64,000 nt of DNA from Viscum album. Taxonomy: Eukaryota > Streptophyta > Magnoliopsida > Santalales > Viscaceae. The notes below the pieces were generated by a model. It made no database searches and was not told the origin of the DNA. It saw nothing but the letters and a program-made list of their open reading frames with translations. The first letter of the stretch is position 1. Every line of letters starts with the position of its first letter. Made by a program: the position numbers and the translations under genes. Positions 1 to 12,539 of the stretch are shown here, one piece after another. The stretch covers positions 363,644,067 to 363,708,066 of the forward strand of contig OY728157.1 in NCBI GenBank assembly GCA_963277665.1, read 5' to 3'.

Positions 1-1383
1 ATTATCATTATTATCTTTATATTCATGATATTATATGATTTATTTGGTGGTTATTGATTATTTTTTCATACGAATCAATTGATTACAACAAGGTAAGGGT
101 TAATTCTACAATCTCTTTATTATCCGAGGTTGTTTATACGTAATTATCTACTGGGACCCCTTTATCATCCACATCCATGTTTCTTAAAAATGTATTCCAA
201 AACTTTTTTACTATTAACTAGACTATGGGTTAATGTCATTTATTCCCCTGTTTTACTTTTTATAAAATGGTCTGAAAGTAATATTTCCATCCTTTTCCAA
301 ACAAGGTACCTTTTAACCTTTTCGACAAAATTATGGTAAGAATGACTTTTTTTAACTTATAAGGTGGGTGCGGCTATTTTCCACCATTATATCCTTGTCG
401 AAGCTTCCCTTATAAGATTATAAGGATATTTTCAAAGTAAATGTTTTCTTTTATAATTATGTGACATTTAAATGATTTCAAAAAGATATATTTCTCTCAA
501 ATAGTTTTGATTTCATCTTTGTCAACATCCTTTGATAGATTTTAAGCTTATTTGAAGTTGATTTATTATGATTCAAAAATTCCATTTTGTATTGAAGGAT
601 TTGTGATATTTTTTACTATGGATGTGTTATTTTTATACCATTCATGTTTTATAGAGAAATTATTTACATTTTGTATGCTAGTTCTAATACGAATGTTTAT
701 GTTATGTTTAAACATGTTCATATGAGGAATGCATTGGACTTAGTAAGTGACGGGTGGGGACCAATATAGATCCTCAATGCATCGGTAGGTATCATAGGAC
801 AAACTAGTGTCTTGGAACAAGGCCTTGAAAAAATATTATTTGTATTCTTGGCACAAGGCCTTTACTATGTGGTTATGATAGTCTGTCATTATGCATTCCA
901 TCATTATAAAAGTGGTTATTGATATTGCATATGATTATTCAACTAGTAGAATATCCATATGAATTGGTAAATGGAATTATTGCCTTTTATTTTTTCCATA
1001 TTATTTTGAAGTTCAAGTTTAAAAGGCTTTTGTTTTAGTTATACATTGCCTTAAAAGTTTATGCTTATTTATGAAATTTTCCACTGTATTGTTATCCTTA
1101 CTGAGCATCTGAGCTCAAACCTTTATATGTTTTATTTTTCCTAGGATGTGAAGAAGTATTTTATGACTGACCTTTAGGGATAGTCTGAGGGGATATGAGT
1201 GTGGACTATAGAGACTATGTTGTTGTAGTTTTTCACTTTATCATGTAATGTAAGACTTATGAATGTATCTAGTGTTTCTAAGAATACTAAACTAATCAGT
1301 CTTTCAAGACTTGATATTTTGTGATCATGCCAATGTTATGTAATAATGCACCAACTCTGGGCTTCTGGGGTCAAGGAGTTATA
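1..1383 (+). repeat. 5' LTR, 3' portion only
   Basis: This is near-colinear with about 8975-10355 of the 3' LTR. It includes the shared block around 1105-1118 (gagcatctgagctc) and a doubled ttggmacaaggcctt motif at 809-862. It ends at 'gttata' just before the primer site, matching 'cattaca' at the end of the 3' LTR. The promoter and leader stem-loops lie in the part outside the window. Confidence 0.92.
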
Positions 1384-1385
1384 GT

Positions 1386-1397
1386 TCGTATTAGATG
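1386..1397 (+). other. Primer-binding site, degenerate (tRNA-iMet type)
   Basis: TCGTATTAGATG lies 2 bp after the LTR end. The usual plant LTR-retrotransposon site is TGGTATCAGAGC, complementary to the 3' end of initiator methionine tRNA; most positions match. It would prime minus-strand synthesis in an intact element. Confidence 0.7.
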
Positions 1398-1883
1398 AAG
1401 TTTAGTACATACCTTGGATCCAAATTTAGAAAAACTCTGATTAGAGCACATTACCCAAAGATAGACATTGAGGATTAGTATAGAACAACTTCCTAGAATT
1501 TTTGTATTGTAGAGATTTTGTGAGTTTTCCAAGAAATACATCCATTTCTAGATATGATCAGGTAGAGGTTTCTCTAGCACAGATGTACCTAGGTGTAAAA
1601 CCCAAAAACACTGCTTTGATCTAGACTTGAATGGGAACTGGTGCACGACAACGGGTCTTGCTGCACTCTTGTTTATGACACTCCCGGGGGATATGCTTAT
1701 GATAATTATCATTTTCTTTACAAACCCTTATGAAGGGTTTATCAGTATATACTTCTTCAAAGAAAACATTCTTATGATTATGAATTATATCCATAAATTG
1801 TTCAGTTTATGTTAAGTGTTTTACAAGTTGGGATTTATGTATTTCGATTCATAAACTAATCTAGTTTATGCCATTGTTTAGAA
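1398..1883 (+). other. Retrotransposon leader, no gene
   Basis: This is the untranslated leader between the primer site and gag. A 62-codon open stretch at 1627-1815 has no recognisable family features and no continuation into gag. Nothing else was seen. Confidence 0.6.
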
Positions 1884-2900
1884 ATGGCACGTAGTATAAT
1901 GAATGGAAATCATATCAATGCACTCACTCCATGTAGGGATTTACCTCTTGCTCAAGATAATTATAGTGGAGCTGGTGATACAATTGGTGCTGATCGTCTT
2001 ATCAGTATATTGGGACAACTCACTCAGGTTATGAATAATAACCTTACCCATATGGAGCACCCTGATCCACAGTGTATAGGATCAATGTTATATCGCTTCA
2101 TGAGGAAACAACCACCAATATTAAATGGGAGTACAAATCCATTAGTAGCTGAGCAATGGATAAATTCCTTAGAGAAAATATTACATGCGTTGGGAAGTGG
2201 TGAAAGGGAAAAAGTTGTCATGGTAATTTATCACCTCACTGGAGATGCTGATCGATGGTGGTCATTGATACAAAACAAAAAGGAAGATGAAGAAGTATCA
2301 AGTATGGAATGGGGGTAGTTTAAAGAGATTTTATTAGAAAAATACATTCCTCATGACCATCGAGCAGATATGGAAATACAATTTCTAAGTCTGAGGAAAA
2401 AGGAGGACGAGAATGTTTCAAAGTATGAGTATAACTTTACAAGGTTAGCAAGGCATGCTGCAAATTATATGCGTAACCCAAGAATTAATATTAATCATTT
2501 CTTTGATGGGTTAAAATCATTTCTCCATCAAGAATTAGTCTCACAATCCTTCTTTTCGTATGAAGATATTGTCTCATGTGCTATCATGACAGAAAAGGAA
2601 TTCTCTATGTATTATGACTTTTAAGAAAAGCAAGGGAAGAAGAGATCTGCTGATCACTCTGGAAATGGAAATAAGGGGAAGAATGGAAAAGTTGAATATT
2701 TTTCCTCTAGTAAATTTGGGAAGAAACACCTTTGTACTTTCTTGAAGGGAATGGGAGCCTATTACAAGTGTGGTGAAAAGGCCACCAAGCTCATGGTTGC
2801 AAGGGGAAGAAAGAAGATATCGATGTTCAATGCTACAATTGCAGGGAGATGGGACATTATGCAATTGAATTTTCTAATCATTAGAGAAACTTAACTCAGA
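1884..2900 (+). pseudogene. gag: gypsy gag (capsid and nucleocapsid), broken
   Basis: Gag builds the cytoplasmic virus-like particle. An ATG at 1884 opens 144 codons to a TAG at 2316-2318. The same frame resumes at 2319 and runs to a stop at about 2624 through the retrotransposon Gag core (a W..L...L pattern and a phenylalanine-rich segment near 2410-2600). Downstream the reading frame is lost, but two zinc-knuckle remnants are visible: one near 2767-2815 and a second at about 2834-2875 reading CYNCREMGHYAIEF, where the last Cys of the CCHC box is replaced by Phe. The first stop is one substitution from a Gln or Trp codon. Neighbouring protease and pol are also broken, so the whole unit is dead. 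Confidence 0.85.
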
Positions 2901-2949
2901 AAAGGCCAAGAGATCAAGACCAAGCTTATGATATCACTATTGCTGAGGT

Positions 2950-3372
2950 TTAAGCTCCAAAAGACGTGGTGGTAGGTAATTTAATGGCTTCCTCAAGTTC
3001 AGCCAATACTTTATTTGATCTGGATCACCGCATTGTTTCATATCTTCCCAGTTTGCTAAGAAAATTAGATATTTCCAATTTGATTTAACAAAGGAGTTGT
3101 TAGTCAAAACTTATAAGGGAATTATCATTGTAACAAAGTTTTGTGAATCAGTTCTCATTAAGGAATATAAACGTTATTTATCTATTGATCTCATAATCAT
3201 ACCCATGATTAAATTTGATATAATACTCGGTGTGGATTGGTTTTCGGACCATGATGCTAAAATTTATTGTAAGAAGAAGGATGTTACAATTTTTGATGAT
3301 GATAAGGAGTACGATATTTTTAGAGAAGAATTATTGCCACCTAATTCTTATCTAGATCCCCCCCCCCAGTAG
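2950..3372 (+). pseudogene. gypsy aspartic protease, broken
   Basis: The protease would cut the Gag-Pol polyprotein. Around 3005-3040 the sequence encodes a LFD..-..H-F pattern corresponding to the LFDSGATHSFIS active-site region, but it is frameshifted across the catalytic D-S-G. From 3097 an open frame carries the downstream half, including FDIILGVDWF at about 3216-3245, a hallmark of plant gypsy proteases (usually D-V-I-L-G-M-D-W-L). The frame ends just after a run of ten C at 3358-3367. The catalytic loop is not intact in one frame. Confidence 0.8.
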
Positions 3373-3539
3373 CACAAATAAATTCACTTTTTTAGGAGGA
3401 AGAGAATGAAATAACTATGGGTGAGGAAAAGAATGTTCAAATAGAGGATGTACCTACTGTTCAAGAGTATGTTGATGTATTTCTAGAGGATTTACTTATC
3501 CATCCTCCAAAATGATAAATTCAGTTTTCCATTGATTTA

Positions 3540-4800
3540 ATTCTTTGATCAAGGCCCATATCGAAGACCCCTAATAGAATGGCCACCATGGAATTAGTGT
3601 AACTAAAGAAACAACTAGAGGAATTGAGTAATAAGGGATTTATTTTCCCTAGTTTTTCTCCATGGGGAGACCATATCCTTTTTGTTAAGAAGAATGATGG
3701 ATCTATGAGGTTGTGCATTGATTACAAGGAGATCAATGCTATAACAATAAAGAACAAGTATCCCCTACCTTGAATTGATGATTTATTTGACCAACTGCAT
3801 GGAGATAAATACTTTTAAAAGATTGAACTTTGATCTGGATACCATCAGTTGTGCGTGAAGAAGGAAGACATTTCGAAGACAGCATTTCAAACCAGGTACG
3901 GGCATTACGAGTTTACAGTAATGCCTTTTGGGCTGACTAATACACCCTCTGTTTTCATGGATATAATGAACAGTGTTTTTAAGGAATATCTTTATGACTT
4001 TGTAGTGGTATTTATTGATGATATCTTGGTATACTCCAATATCTATGAAGATCATGAAAATCAATTGCACATTATCCTAAAGACTCTTCGAAGAAATGAA
4101 TTATATGAGAAGTTTAGTAAGTGTGAAATCTAGCTTCAAGAGATTTTATTTCTTGGACATATTGTCTCTAAGGATGGAATCTCTATTGATCCTTCTAAGA
4201 CAAGATAAATCCAAGAATGGCCAGCACCAATGAGTACAACCGAGGTATGCAGTTTTATTGATTTAGTAGGTTATTATCAACATTTCATTTCGAATTTTTT
4301 CCAATTGGCTAACCCATTAATGAAGACCACACATAAAGGGGTTAAATTTTTTTGGAAAAAAGAGTGTGAAGAATGTTTCGAAGAACTGAAGAGAATATTA
4401 GTCAATGCTTTTATCTTGACTCTACCATTAGGGAATTATGGGTTTGTTATTTATAGTGATGCTTCAAAGAAAGGACTTGGTTGTATCCTTATACAGAATG
4501 ATAGGGTTATTGCCTATGCATCATGACAGCTAAAAATTCATGAGCAAAACTATCCTACTCATGATCTTGAGTTAGCAGCTGTAATATTTTCTTTTGAAGA
4601 TAAGGAGACATTATCTCTATTGTGAAAAATGTGAGATATATACCGATCACAAGAGTTTGAAGTATATTTCCTCATAGAAAGAACTCAACATGAGGAAAAG
4701 GAGATGGCTTTAACTACTCAAGGATTATGATTTCACCATACACTACCACCCAGGGAAGGAAAATAATGTGGCAGATGCTTTGAGTATAAAGGATCATGGA
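3540..4800 (+). pseudogene. pol: gypsy reverse transcriptase and RNase H, broken
   Basis: The largest recognisable pol section. One frame, interrupted by several single stops, gives RT motifs in order: the [17 protein letters not shown] block near 3688-3740, SGYHQL near 3835, [21 protein letters not shown] near 3880-3940, and the catalytic [12 protein letters not shown] at about 4003-4037 with both aspartates present. It continues through FLGHIVS near 4150 and the connection domain at 4230-4360. The RNase H start, VIYSDASKKGLGCIL, is at about 4444-4490, then 'HDLELAAV' near 4560. Stops near 3600, 3772, 3817, 4131 and 4525 break it. RT would copy element RNA in the particle; this copy cannot make a full protein. 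Confidence 0.9.
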
Positions 4801-4949
4801 GTTTTGAACAAGATGAGAGTTGAAAAGAATCATATATACATGGATCTAGTAAAGATGAATATGGGAAAAACCATGGAAGGTGAAACATCAATTATTTTTA
4901 AAATGGTTTCCAAACCATCCTTACTATAAAGGATAAAGAGTTCTCAGAC

Positions 4950-6365
4950 CGATGTTGAAGAGTTTCAAAAGAAGATTAAAGTTGTGAATGATGGGAGATT
5001 GAGTGACTTTGTGTATGAAGATAGAATTTTGAAATTTGGGAAGTGGCTTTGTGTTCCCAACATACCTGATCTAAAAAGGGAATTGTTGGATGGTTCTCAT
5101 AGTTCCAATTTCTATATACACCCTGGTAGAACTAAGATGTATAGAGATTTGAAGGAACATTTTTTGTGGGAAAACATGAACAGGGAGATTGCTGATTTTG
5201 TGTCAAGGTGTATAGTTTGTCAACAAGTGAAAGCTGGAAGGCAATAGCCTGGAGGAGTTATGAAACCTCTTCCCATACCTGAGTGGAAATGGGATAATAT
5301 TACGATGGACTTTGTCATGGGACTACCAAAGACTCCTAGAAGGAATGATACAATATGGGTCATTGTTGATCGTCTTACCAACTCAGCACATTTTCTTGCT
5401 ATAAGAGAAGATTTACAACTTGAACATCTAGCAATACTATATATTAATGAAGTTGTGAGACTTCATGGAGTACCCCTATCGATTGTTTCTGATCTTGATC
5501 CCCATTTTACTTAAAGATTCTGGAAAGGTCTTCAGAAAGCCCTGGATACTGAACTTCATTTGAGTACTAACTACCACCCTCAAACTAATGGACAATCAAA
5601 ATGGAATATTCAAACCTTAGAAGACATGTTGAGATCATGCTCACTTGACTTTAAAGGTTTTTGGTATCAATATTTACCTCTAATAGAATTTTTCTATAAC
5701 AATAGCTTCCATTCAATTATTCGGATGGCACCATATGAAGCGTTATACGGAAAGAGATGTCGTACACCAACCTTTTGGGATGATGTTGGTGAAGGAAAAC
5801 TCGTAGTCCCAGAACTTGTGGAGGAAATGATGGAAAAGGTAAAGGTAATCCAAAACCACATCAAAGTAGTCAGATTAGGTAGAAGAGCTATGCTGATAAC
5901 CGAAGGAAGGATTTGGAATTTCAGGTAGAAGATTATGTTTTCTTGAAGTTATCTCCATGGAAGGGTGTTATATGATTCGAAAAGATGGGTAAATTGAGTC
6001 TTAGGTACATTGGACCTTTCGAAATTCTAGAACGAATTGGGGTTGTAGCTTACTGTTTGTAAATTCCGCCATGTCTCTCCAAAGTTCATGATGTATTCTA
6101 CGTATCATTGTTGAGAAAATACATGCCTGACCCAATGCATATACTCACCTAAGAGGAATTAGAACTGAAACTCCATCTATCTTATTACGAAGACCCCGTC
6201 AGGATTTTTGATACCTGAGATTAAGTGCTGAGAAACCGGATGACTCATCTGGTAAAAGTTCTATGGAGAAACCATAATATAGAAGAGAGAACGGGGGAAC
6301 CCGAGGAACTTATGATGAAGAACCACCCGAGTCCTTTTATGCAGTAATACTCTAGAATTTTGAGT
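4950..6365 (+). pseudogene. gypsy integrase with chromodomain-like tail, broken
   Basis: The integrase zinc-binding region is at 5095-5230 (HPGRTKMYRDLK.. then CIVC). The catalytic core runs 5260-5930, with first Asp in ITMDFV (about 5305) and second in SDLDPHF (about 5490). The third catalytic residue, Glu in the usual GQSER motif, is Lys here (GQSKW, about 5590-5605). Stops lie at 5245-5247 and 5512-5514. After 5930 come a GPF module (IGPFEIL near 6010), the SKVHDVFYVSLLRKYMPDP segment, and an EDPVRIFD...VLRNR...VKVLWRNHNIEE segment at about 6190-6290. The latter resembles the plant chromovirus C-terminal chromodomain that directs insertion to heterochromatin. Loss of the catalytic Glu and the stops make it non-functional. 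Confidence 0.88.
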
Positions 6366-6377
6366 ATGAAATTACTT

Positions 6378-6391
6378 GAAGGAGGGGATAA
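6378..6391 (+). other. Polypurine tract
   Basis: The purine-rich gaaggaggggataa abuts the 3' LTR start TGTGATACCCC. This is the expected plus-strand priming site. Confidence 0.85.
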
Positions 6392-7975
6392 TGTGATACC
6401 CCAAGCTTCCATGGTACGTTTCCCTTTGAATAATACAATAGCGTGTGTTGTACGCAACTTCGAGTTCTAACTCACCACAACCAATCAAACTAGACATTAT
6501 GAATAGTAATACCCACTTTTTGAAATTTTATACATTTTATCTTTCAAAATAGACTTCATTTTTGGATTCAAAATATCAAAATTATCTTAGGGTGAATTTT
6601 TGGTACTTTTTGGATAACATTCATATTTTCATGAATAGTGAAAATTACTAAATTTTAATTAAAAACAACTTTTTTAGTCGAAATAATTAATAGTGATAAA
6701 TTATGAATTTGAGTGGTTTTAAAGTATAATTAGATTATATTTTTACCATTTAATCCAATTTTGGTCATTGGACATAATTTCACATTTAAAATGGACATAA
6801 TCAAGTGTCAATCTTTTGATAGTTATTATTTCTTAAAAACATGCTTTTTGTTTTAACAACGGGAATTAATTTTAAATTAATTTCTTCCACTTTTGTGTCT
6901 TGAATTTAGAAAAATGGATCCCATATTTAAAATCAGGAGGTCCAAATTTTTTAAATAGGAAACTTTTATTTCTATACATTTTGAATAATTACTTCGGTAA
7001 ATATTTTATTTACCTTGGTTAAAGGGTAAATCCGGCAAATAAAGGTAAAAACATAATATTATAATAATAATAAATTACCCTAAAACATGTCCTAACCTTA
7101 TTTAATGACACATGTCCGCCCATGGGCATATTTGGGTCGATTTTGGGACCCCATGGAGCCACTTGTAAGTGATAATAACACTTTATATTAATTAAGTTAA
7201 AGTAAATACAAAAATGACATAAGCATATATCTTTTAGTAAAACAATGTTTACGTAGGGTTATACATGTTATCTCTTAAGATACAAATATTAATTAGTAAG
7301 ATAAAAATATTTCCTATATAATGGTATTTTATTTATAATTTTTAGACATTTAATAATTAAATTTATTTATGCAACAATGATGATGCAGTATTTTCCTTAT
7401 TAATTAAAGAATCAAATAAATGGTATTATAAATGTTAAAATAAAAGTAATTTGAAAGTTTTGATTCTATCCAAGAATTTTATAAGTTACTATGACATGTT
7501 ATTATTGATTAAATAAATTTATTTTGAATTAAGAAAGTTTTTATGATTTTAAAAAAAAATCAATTATTAAAAAGTGTCAAAATTGACATAAAAGAGTTTT
7601 CAAAACAAATATTATATTATTAATTGATATAATATCCCTAAAAATATATGGTTCGGCAAAATGACTTATATGATGATATTTATATCATTAATTAACCACT
7701 TGGGGTTCTCTTGGTAGTTTATGGTAAGTTTATTAACCATATAATATAAAAATACAAAGAGACATGGTAAATGTCAAACTATTTAACTAATAGTTAAATC
7801 TAAAAGATAAGGTTAATATAGTGACCAAAACTTGTATAAAACCTATTGGTTGAGTGGTTTTAAACCCATAACCACCTTAGAAATTAAATAATCAACTTTG
7901 GATCCATTAGAAACTGAAAATAATTTTATTATAAAATAATATTTCTAGTTTTTTCTAAGGTGCCCCTCACTCCTC

Positions 7976-7984
7976 TTATAAAAG
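7976..7984 (+). promoter_or_regulatory. LTR TATA box
   Basis: TTATAAAAG is followed by a C-rich tract; the same nine bases recur at the same LTR position at 45167, 52139 and, on minus, 39619-39627. It would set transcription start about 30 bp downstream. Confidence 0.7.
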
Positions 7985-8318
7985 GGCACCCCCCTTCTCT
8001 CTAATTCACACCTTCAAAGCCTTTTGGATTGGCCAAAACCTACCCAAATACCCTAAAAACTATCATCCCTTTATCCTAGAGGCCTTAATTTAGTAATAAA
8101 TCTAACCTAAGGAGCCATTTTGATCAAATAAAAAGTAAGAACCCAAAGAAGAGATAAATATTTCATCACCTCTTTCAAGTTCCTTTCTTCTTACACTTCC
8201 CTTTTCTTTGTTGTTTCTATTATAAAATAATAACTCTAGTATATTCTCTATACTGTGATGTTATTATAAATATGGTATAACCAAATTCATTATTCTATCC
8301 ATCCTTTGAATGAAATGG

Positions 8319-8545
8319 CACCATACATGCGTACGTACGCCTTACCGTCTCCACGTCATGGTGTAATTGTTATTCAATACATTATTATTTAGATGGGTAT
8401 AATAATGATGTGTAACTGATGTAAATAATAAATATAACATGATAATGATTATGTATATATGATATACCATCCAATTATATATTATTTTTATATCAAAAGA
8501 ATGATATTGTCGCTCGTGCGTACGTACGGATTACCGTCTCCACGA
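8319..8545 (+). other. Pair of leader stem-loops in the gypsy LTR
   Basis: Stem-loop 1 has arms CACCAT (8319-8324) and ATGGTG (8358-8363). Stem-loop 2 has arms TCGTG (8514-8518) and CACGA (8541-8545) plus an inner stem ACGG/CCGT (8526-8529 with 8534-8537) closing an atta loop. Both contain the self-complementary CGTACGTACG and a TTACCGTCTCCACG block. They start 343 and 538 bp after the TATA box, so they would lie in the transcript leader. The function is unknown; see findings. Confidence 0.7.
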
Positions 8546-10355
8546 ACGTGATGAGATTCATTCCCCATCGTATCCATTCAAGACTAATTTTCATTATATG
8601 ATTAAAAATAATGTTTAGAGACTTGATATCATTCTGGATATGAATAAGATACATCCCATCCATAAAAAATATGACTCACATAACAAATAATATAAAGGAA
8701 AATGAATCTATTAACACACGAAACAATGATAATATTAAGATATTATTAACAAAGCAATGTTAAAAGATCATATATGATATTATATTAATGTATATTATTC
8801 TTGTATAATTTAATAACAATTATTTCTCCATTATACAGGAGTTTAACCTACACTCGACCAAGGAAAAGTACAAGGTAAGGGGTTTCTTATCTCACTTTTA
8901 ATTATATGATATTTCCATTATTCACCATTTTATTATTTATTGCTTGTGTGTATTGTGTACTACCATTTGATATATATTATCATGATTATATTTACATTCA
9001 TGATATTATACGATTAATTTGGTGTTTATTGACTATTTTTCACATGACTCAATTGATTACAAAGAGTTAAGGGATAATTTTATAATCTCTTTATTATCTG
9101 TGGTTGTTTATACGTAATTATCTACTAGGACCCCTTTATCATCCACATCTATGTTTCCTAAAACTGTATTCCAAATTTTTTTTTATATTTACTAAACTAT
9201 GGGTTAAATTCATTTCTACCCTTGTTTTACTTTTTATAAAATGGTTTTAAAGGAATCTTTCCATCCTTTTCCAAATCGGGTACTTTTTAACCTTTTTGAT
9301 AAAATTAAGGTAAGAATGTCTTTTTTTAACTTATACAGCAGGTGCGGCTATTTTCCACCGTTATATCCGAGTTGAAGCTTACCTTATAATATTATAAGAA
9401 TATTTTCAAAGTAAATGTTTTCTTTTATAATTATGTAAAGTTTAAATGATTTCAAAAGGAGATATTTCTGTCAAATAGTTTTGATTTCATCTTTGTCAAC
9501 ATCCTTTGATGGATTTTAAGCTTATTTGAAGTTGATTTATTATGACTCAAAACTTCTATATTATATTGAAGGATTTTTGATATGTTTGATTGTGGATGTG
9601 TTATTTTTATACCATTCATTGTTTATAAAGAAAGTAATGATATTTTGTATGCTAGTTTTAATACGAATGTTTATGTTATGTTTAAACCTGTTCATATGAG
9701 GAATGCATTGGACTTAGTAAGTGACAGGTGGGGACCACTATAGCTCCTCGATGCATCGGTAGGTATCATAGGACAAACTAGTGTCTTGGAACAAGGCCTT
9801 GAAAAATTATAATTTGTATTCTTGGCACAAGGCCTTGACTATGTGGTTATGATAGTCATGCATTATGCATTCCATCATTATGAAAGTGGTTATTGATATT
9901 GCATATGATTATTCGACTAGTAGAATATACATATGAATAAGTAAATGGCATTACTTCATTTTATTTTTTCCATATTATGTTGAAATTCAAGTTTAAAATT
10001 CATTTGTTTTATTTATACATTGCCTTAAAAGTTTATGCTTATTTATGAAAGTTTCCATTGTATTGTGATCCTCACTGAGCATCTGAGCTCACCCCTTTCT
10101 ATGTTTTTTTTTCCAGGATGTGAAGAAGTATTTTATGACTGACCTGTAGGGTCAGTCTGAGGGGATATGATTGTGGAATATCGCGGCTATTTTGTTGTAG
10201 TTTTTCACTTTATCATGTAATGTAAGACTTATGAATGTGTCTAGTGTTTCCAAGGCTACTAAACTAATCAGTATTTCGAGACTTGATCTTTTGTTATCAT
10301 GTCAATGTTAGGTAATAATACACCGACTCTGGGTAATTGGGGTCAGGGCATTACA

Positions 10356-12025
10356 AATAGTCCTGTATCACTAAATTGGGCCTCAATTTGATCCTATATA
10401 GACAATTTTTGGTCATTATATGTTTTCAATAGGATTGAAACTGATTTGAGGCTTTAAAATTAAGAACATGTGTGTGTACATGTGTGTGTTTCTTTGACCC
10501 AAAATCGTTCATCGGGGATTTTTATGGTGAAACCCTAGTTTTGTATTGCTAAAATAGTGTTTTCTATCTTGTGGTTATAATTCCACTGATTTTATAATTG
10601 CATTTTTTTCAAAGGCCTAAATCCATAGTCTTTAGAGTTAATAAATAAAACAAAAAAATAGAATTTTCAAATAAGGGTTCATGGGTATACTTATACAAAA
10701 GAAGAAAAAAAATGGTGGGGTCTTGTCATGTATAATAATATATATATATTAAAAAGAAATGGGGTAGGGTAGTGCACTATTAGTAGCTCCAAAAGCAAAA
10801 AAAGGTTCATTAATGGGGATGGAATAGGCTATCATTGTTGAAATTAGCCACCCCTAAAAGGGGGTAACCCATCTTTGAAAAACACACAATAATAAACACA
10901 GGTAATTAAAAAATGGGTTTTGTTATGTGGTTTCCATCCCCGTGTCCCCTTCTTCAGGTCCTCCCAACAAACTTCCCACATGAGAGTGTTACAATCATCC
11001 AGTCTAGTGATTTGACTGGGTTAACCCAACCTAGATGCGGCCAGGTCAATCCCTCCCAGACCCACCCGGCCCCCTCTTTCCCATTTATGACCCAAAACCC
11101 TATTTTAGAGATTTATAGGTCTCCTAGTGTTTGTAAATTTTAAAGAAAAAATCAAAAATTAAGAATAATTTTTTGGAATGTGTTAACTTTATCTGGGGAC
11201 TGTGAGATTAATATTTTTTAAATTAAAATTAGAGAAAAATAATTTAGATCTTCTAAATATCCCTCAAGTAGAATTTATTACAAAAATAATTTTATATACC
11301 ATATGTATTACATTTTTACTAATCTTGATCATCGACCAACCAATGTATTTCAGGAATTAAATTTATTAAATAAATTATTTCAATTTCATGTGATATATGT
11401 AATAAATAATTTATTTTTGATGGTTGGTGCATTATCATTCCCTACTTTATATATATAAGGGTCTACATGTCCATTAGTTTTATATATATATATACTTTAC
11501 ATGTTCTATAGTCATTATGTATAAAGTTTAGGATGTTATAATTTTTGGACCATTTAGAAGGGAGTCATTATTTTTTATTAAATGTGGATACATTGGATCG
11601 TGGTACGAGCTGCAGTATGAGTTAGATGAAACTTGAGTATTTTACCCCTTACATCACGGTTAATCCACTGATTGTAAATGGATCAACCAATAATAAAATT
11701 TCAAGATCATTAATGTTGTTTATTTAATTTATGCATTGTTTATTATTATTATTTTTTTAATTTTCAAGTTTACACATTCACAAAAAAATTAATAATTTAT
11801 AGATTAAAAAAATCAAGATGTGATAATTGTTTTCTATTTATAGTATAGTGAATTTGTGATTGTGATCACATAGTACATGCATATCTAATATATAATGATT
11901 TTATTATTCATGAAATAATAAATAACCTCAAAGTAATATTAATTATTAACATATATTGTCATTTTAATTTGAACAAAATAGGGTGTACAGGGTGCTCGTT
12001 AGTCCTAGTTTAGATTACCTCCTAT
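10356..12025 (+). other. Interspersed DNA, no gene recognised
   Basis: AT-rich sequence between the gypsy 3' LTR and the old copia remnant. A 76-codon open stretch at 10913-11143 resembles no family I know. A short (TA)n tract lies near 10736-10750 and TA-rich tracts near 11450 and 11480-11495. No LTR, tRNA or coding homology was visible. Confidence 0.5.
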
Positions 12026-12539
12026 TGTTGGAGATTTATTATGAAATTAATGGGTTGACTTAAATAAAGATAATTGAAAATAATTAATCATAGCTATATT
12101 TTTTCCACTTTGGAGGAAAATAGTTGAGTAAATCAAGTTTACAATTTCTAGAAGTTTTAATTCCACTCAATAGTTCAATGAGTCGTGAATTAATATGGTT
12201 GGACAATCAAACCCATACCTTGAAACTTTATGAGTAGTGGCGTATCCATAGCTTGGAATACAAGGAGAGGTTTCAGTGATCCTTGTTACTAGAATTATCA
12301 AGTGATACGGTGTTTTTAATCTTATAGTGATGGGTACTAAGGTTCAACAAAATAGTGGGATATATCTAATGATTTACTTAATTGGTAATGTTTAATCGGT
12401 AATCATGAAAAATTAATAATATTCTTAAATTTTATTTTGTAGAAAATTTCAAGTAATACCATAGATACACTACAACTGTTATTGGATAAATAAAATGTCC
12501 TCATCATAATGAATTTATAGGATTAGTACATGTGCCTTT

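Larger units (their letters stand above)
1..10355 (+). mobile_element. Old Ty3/gypsy chromovirus (Tekay/Del-like), 5' end outside window
   Basis: The order is 5' LTR end, primer site, gag, protease, RT, RNase H, integrase, chromodomain-like tail, polypurine tract and 3' LTR, which is the Ty3/gypsy order. The integrase tail and the chromodomain-like C terminus point to the Tekay/Del chromovirus clade, whose LTRs are typically several kb. Every coding domain carries in-frame stops, and the visible LTR pair differs at many positions, so the copy is old and inactive. Sequence 1-1383 aligns with about 8975-10355. The target-site duplication cannot be tested because the left end is outside the window; the 5 bp after the 3' LTR are aatag. 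Confidence 0.93.
6392..10355 (+). repeat. 3' LTR, complete, about 3.96 kb
   Basis: It starts TGTGATACCCC after the polypurine tract and ends GGGCATTACA, giving short TG..CA inverted ends. A TATA box is at 7976-7984, followed by a C-rich stretch, two leader stem-loops (8319-8363 and 8514-8545), and a downstream half matching the window's first 1383 bases. U3 is about 1.6 kb. There is no other gene in the LTR. Confidence 0.93.

Noticed and set aside
10913..11143. 76-codon frame MGFVMWF...
   Set aside because: Pro/Ser-rich composition from a locally GC-richer patch, with no known domain and no neighbouring coding signal.
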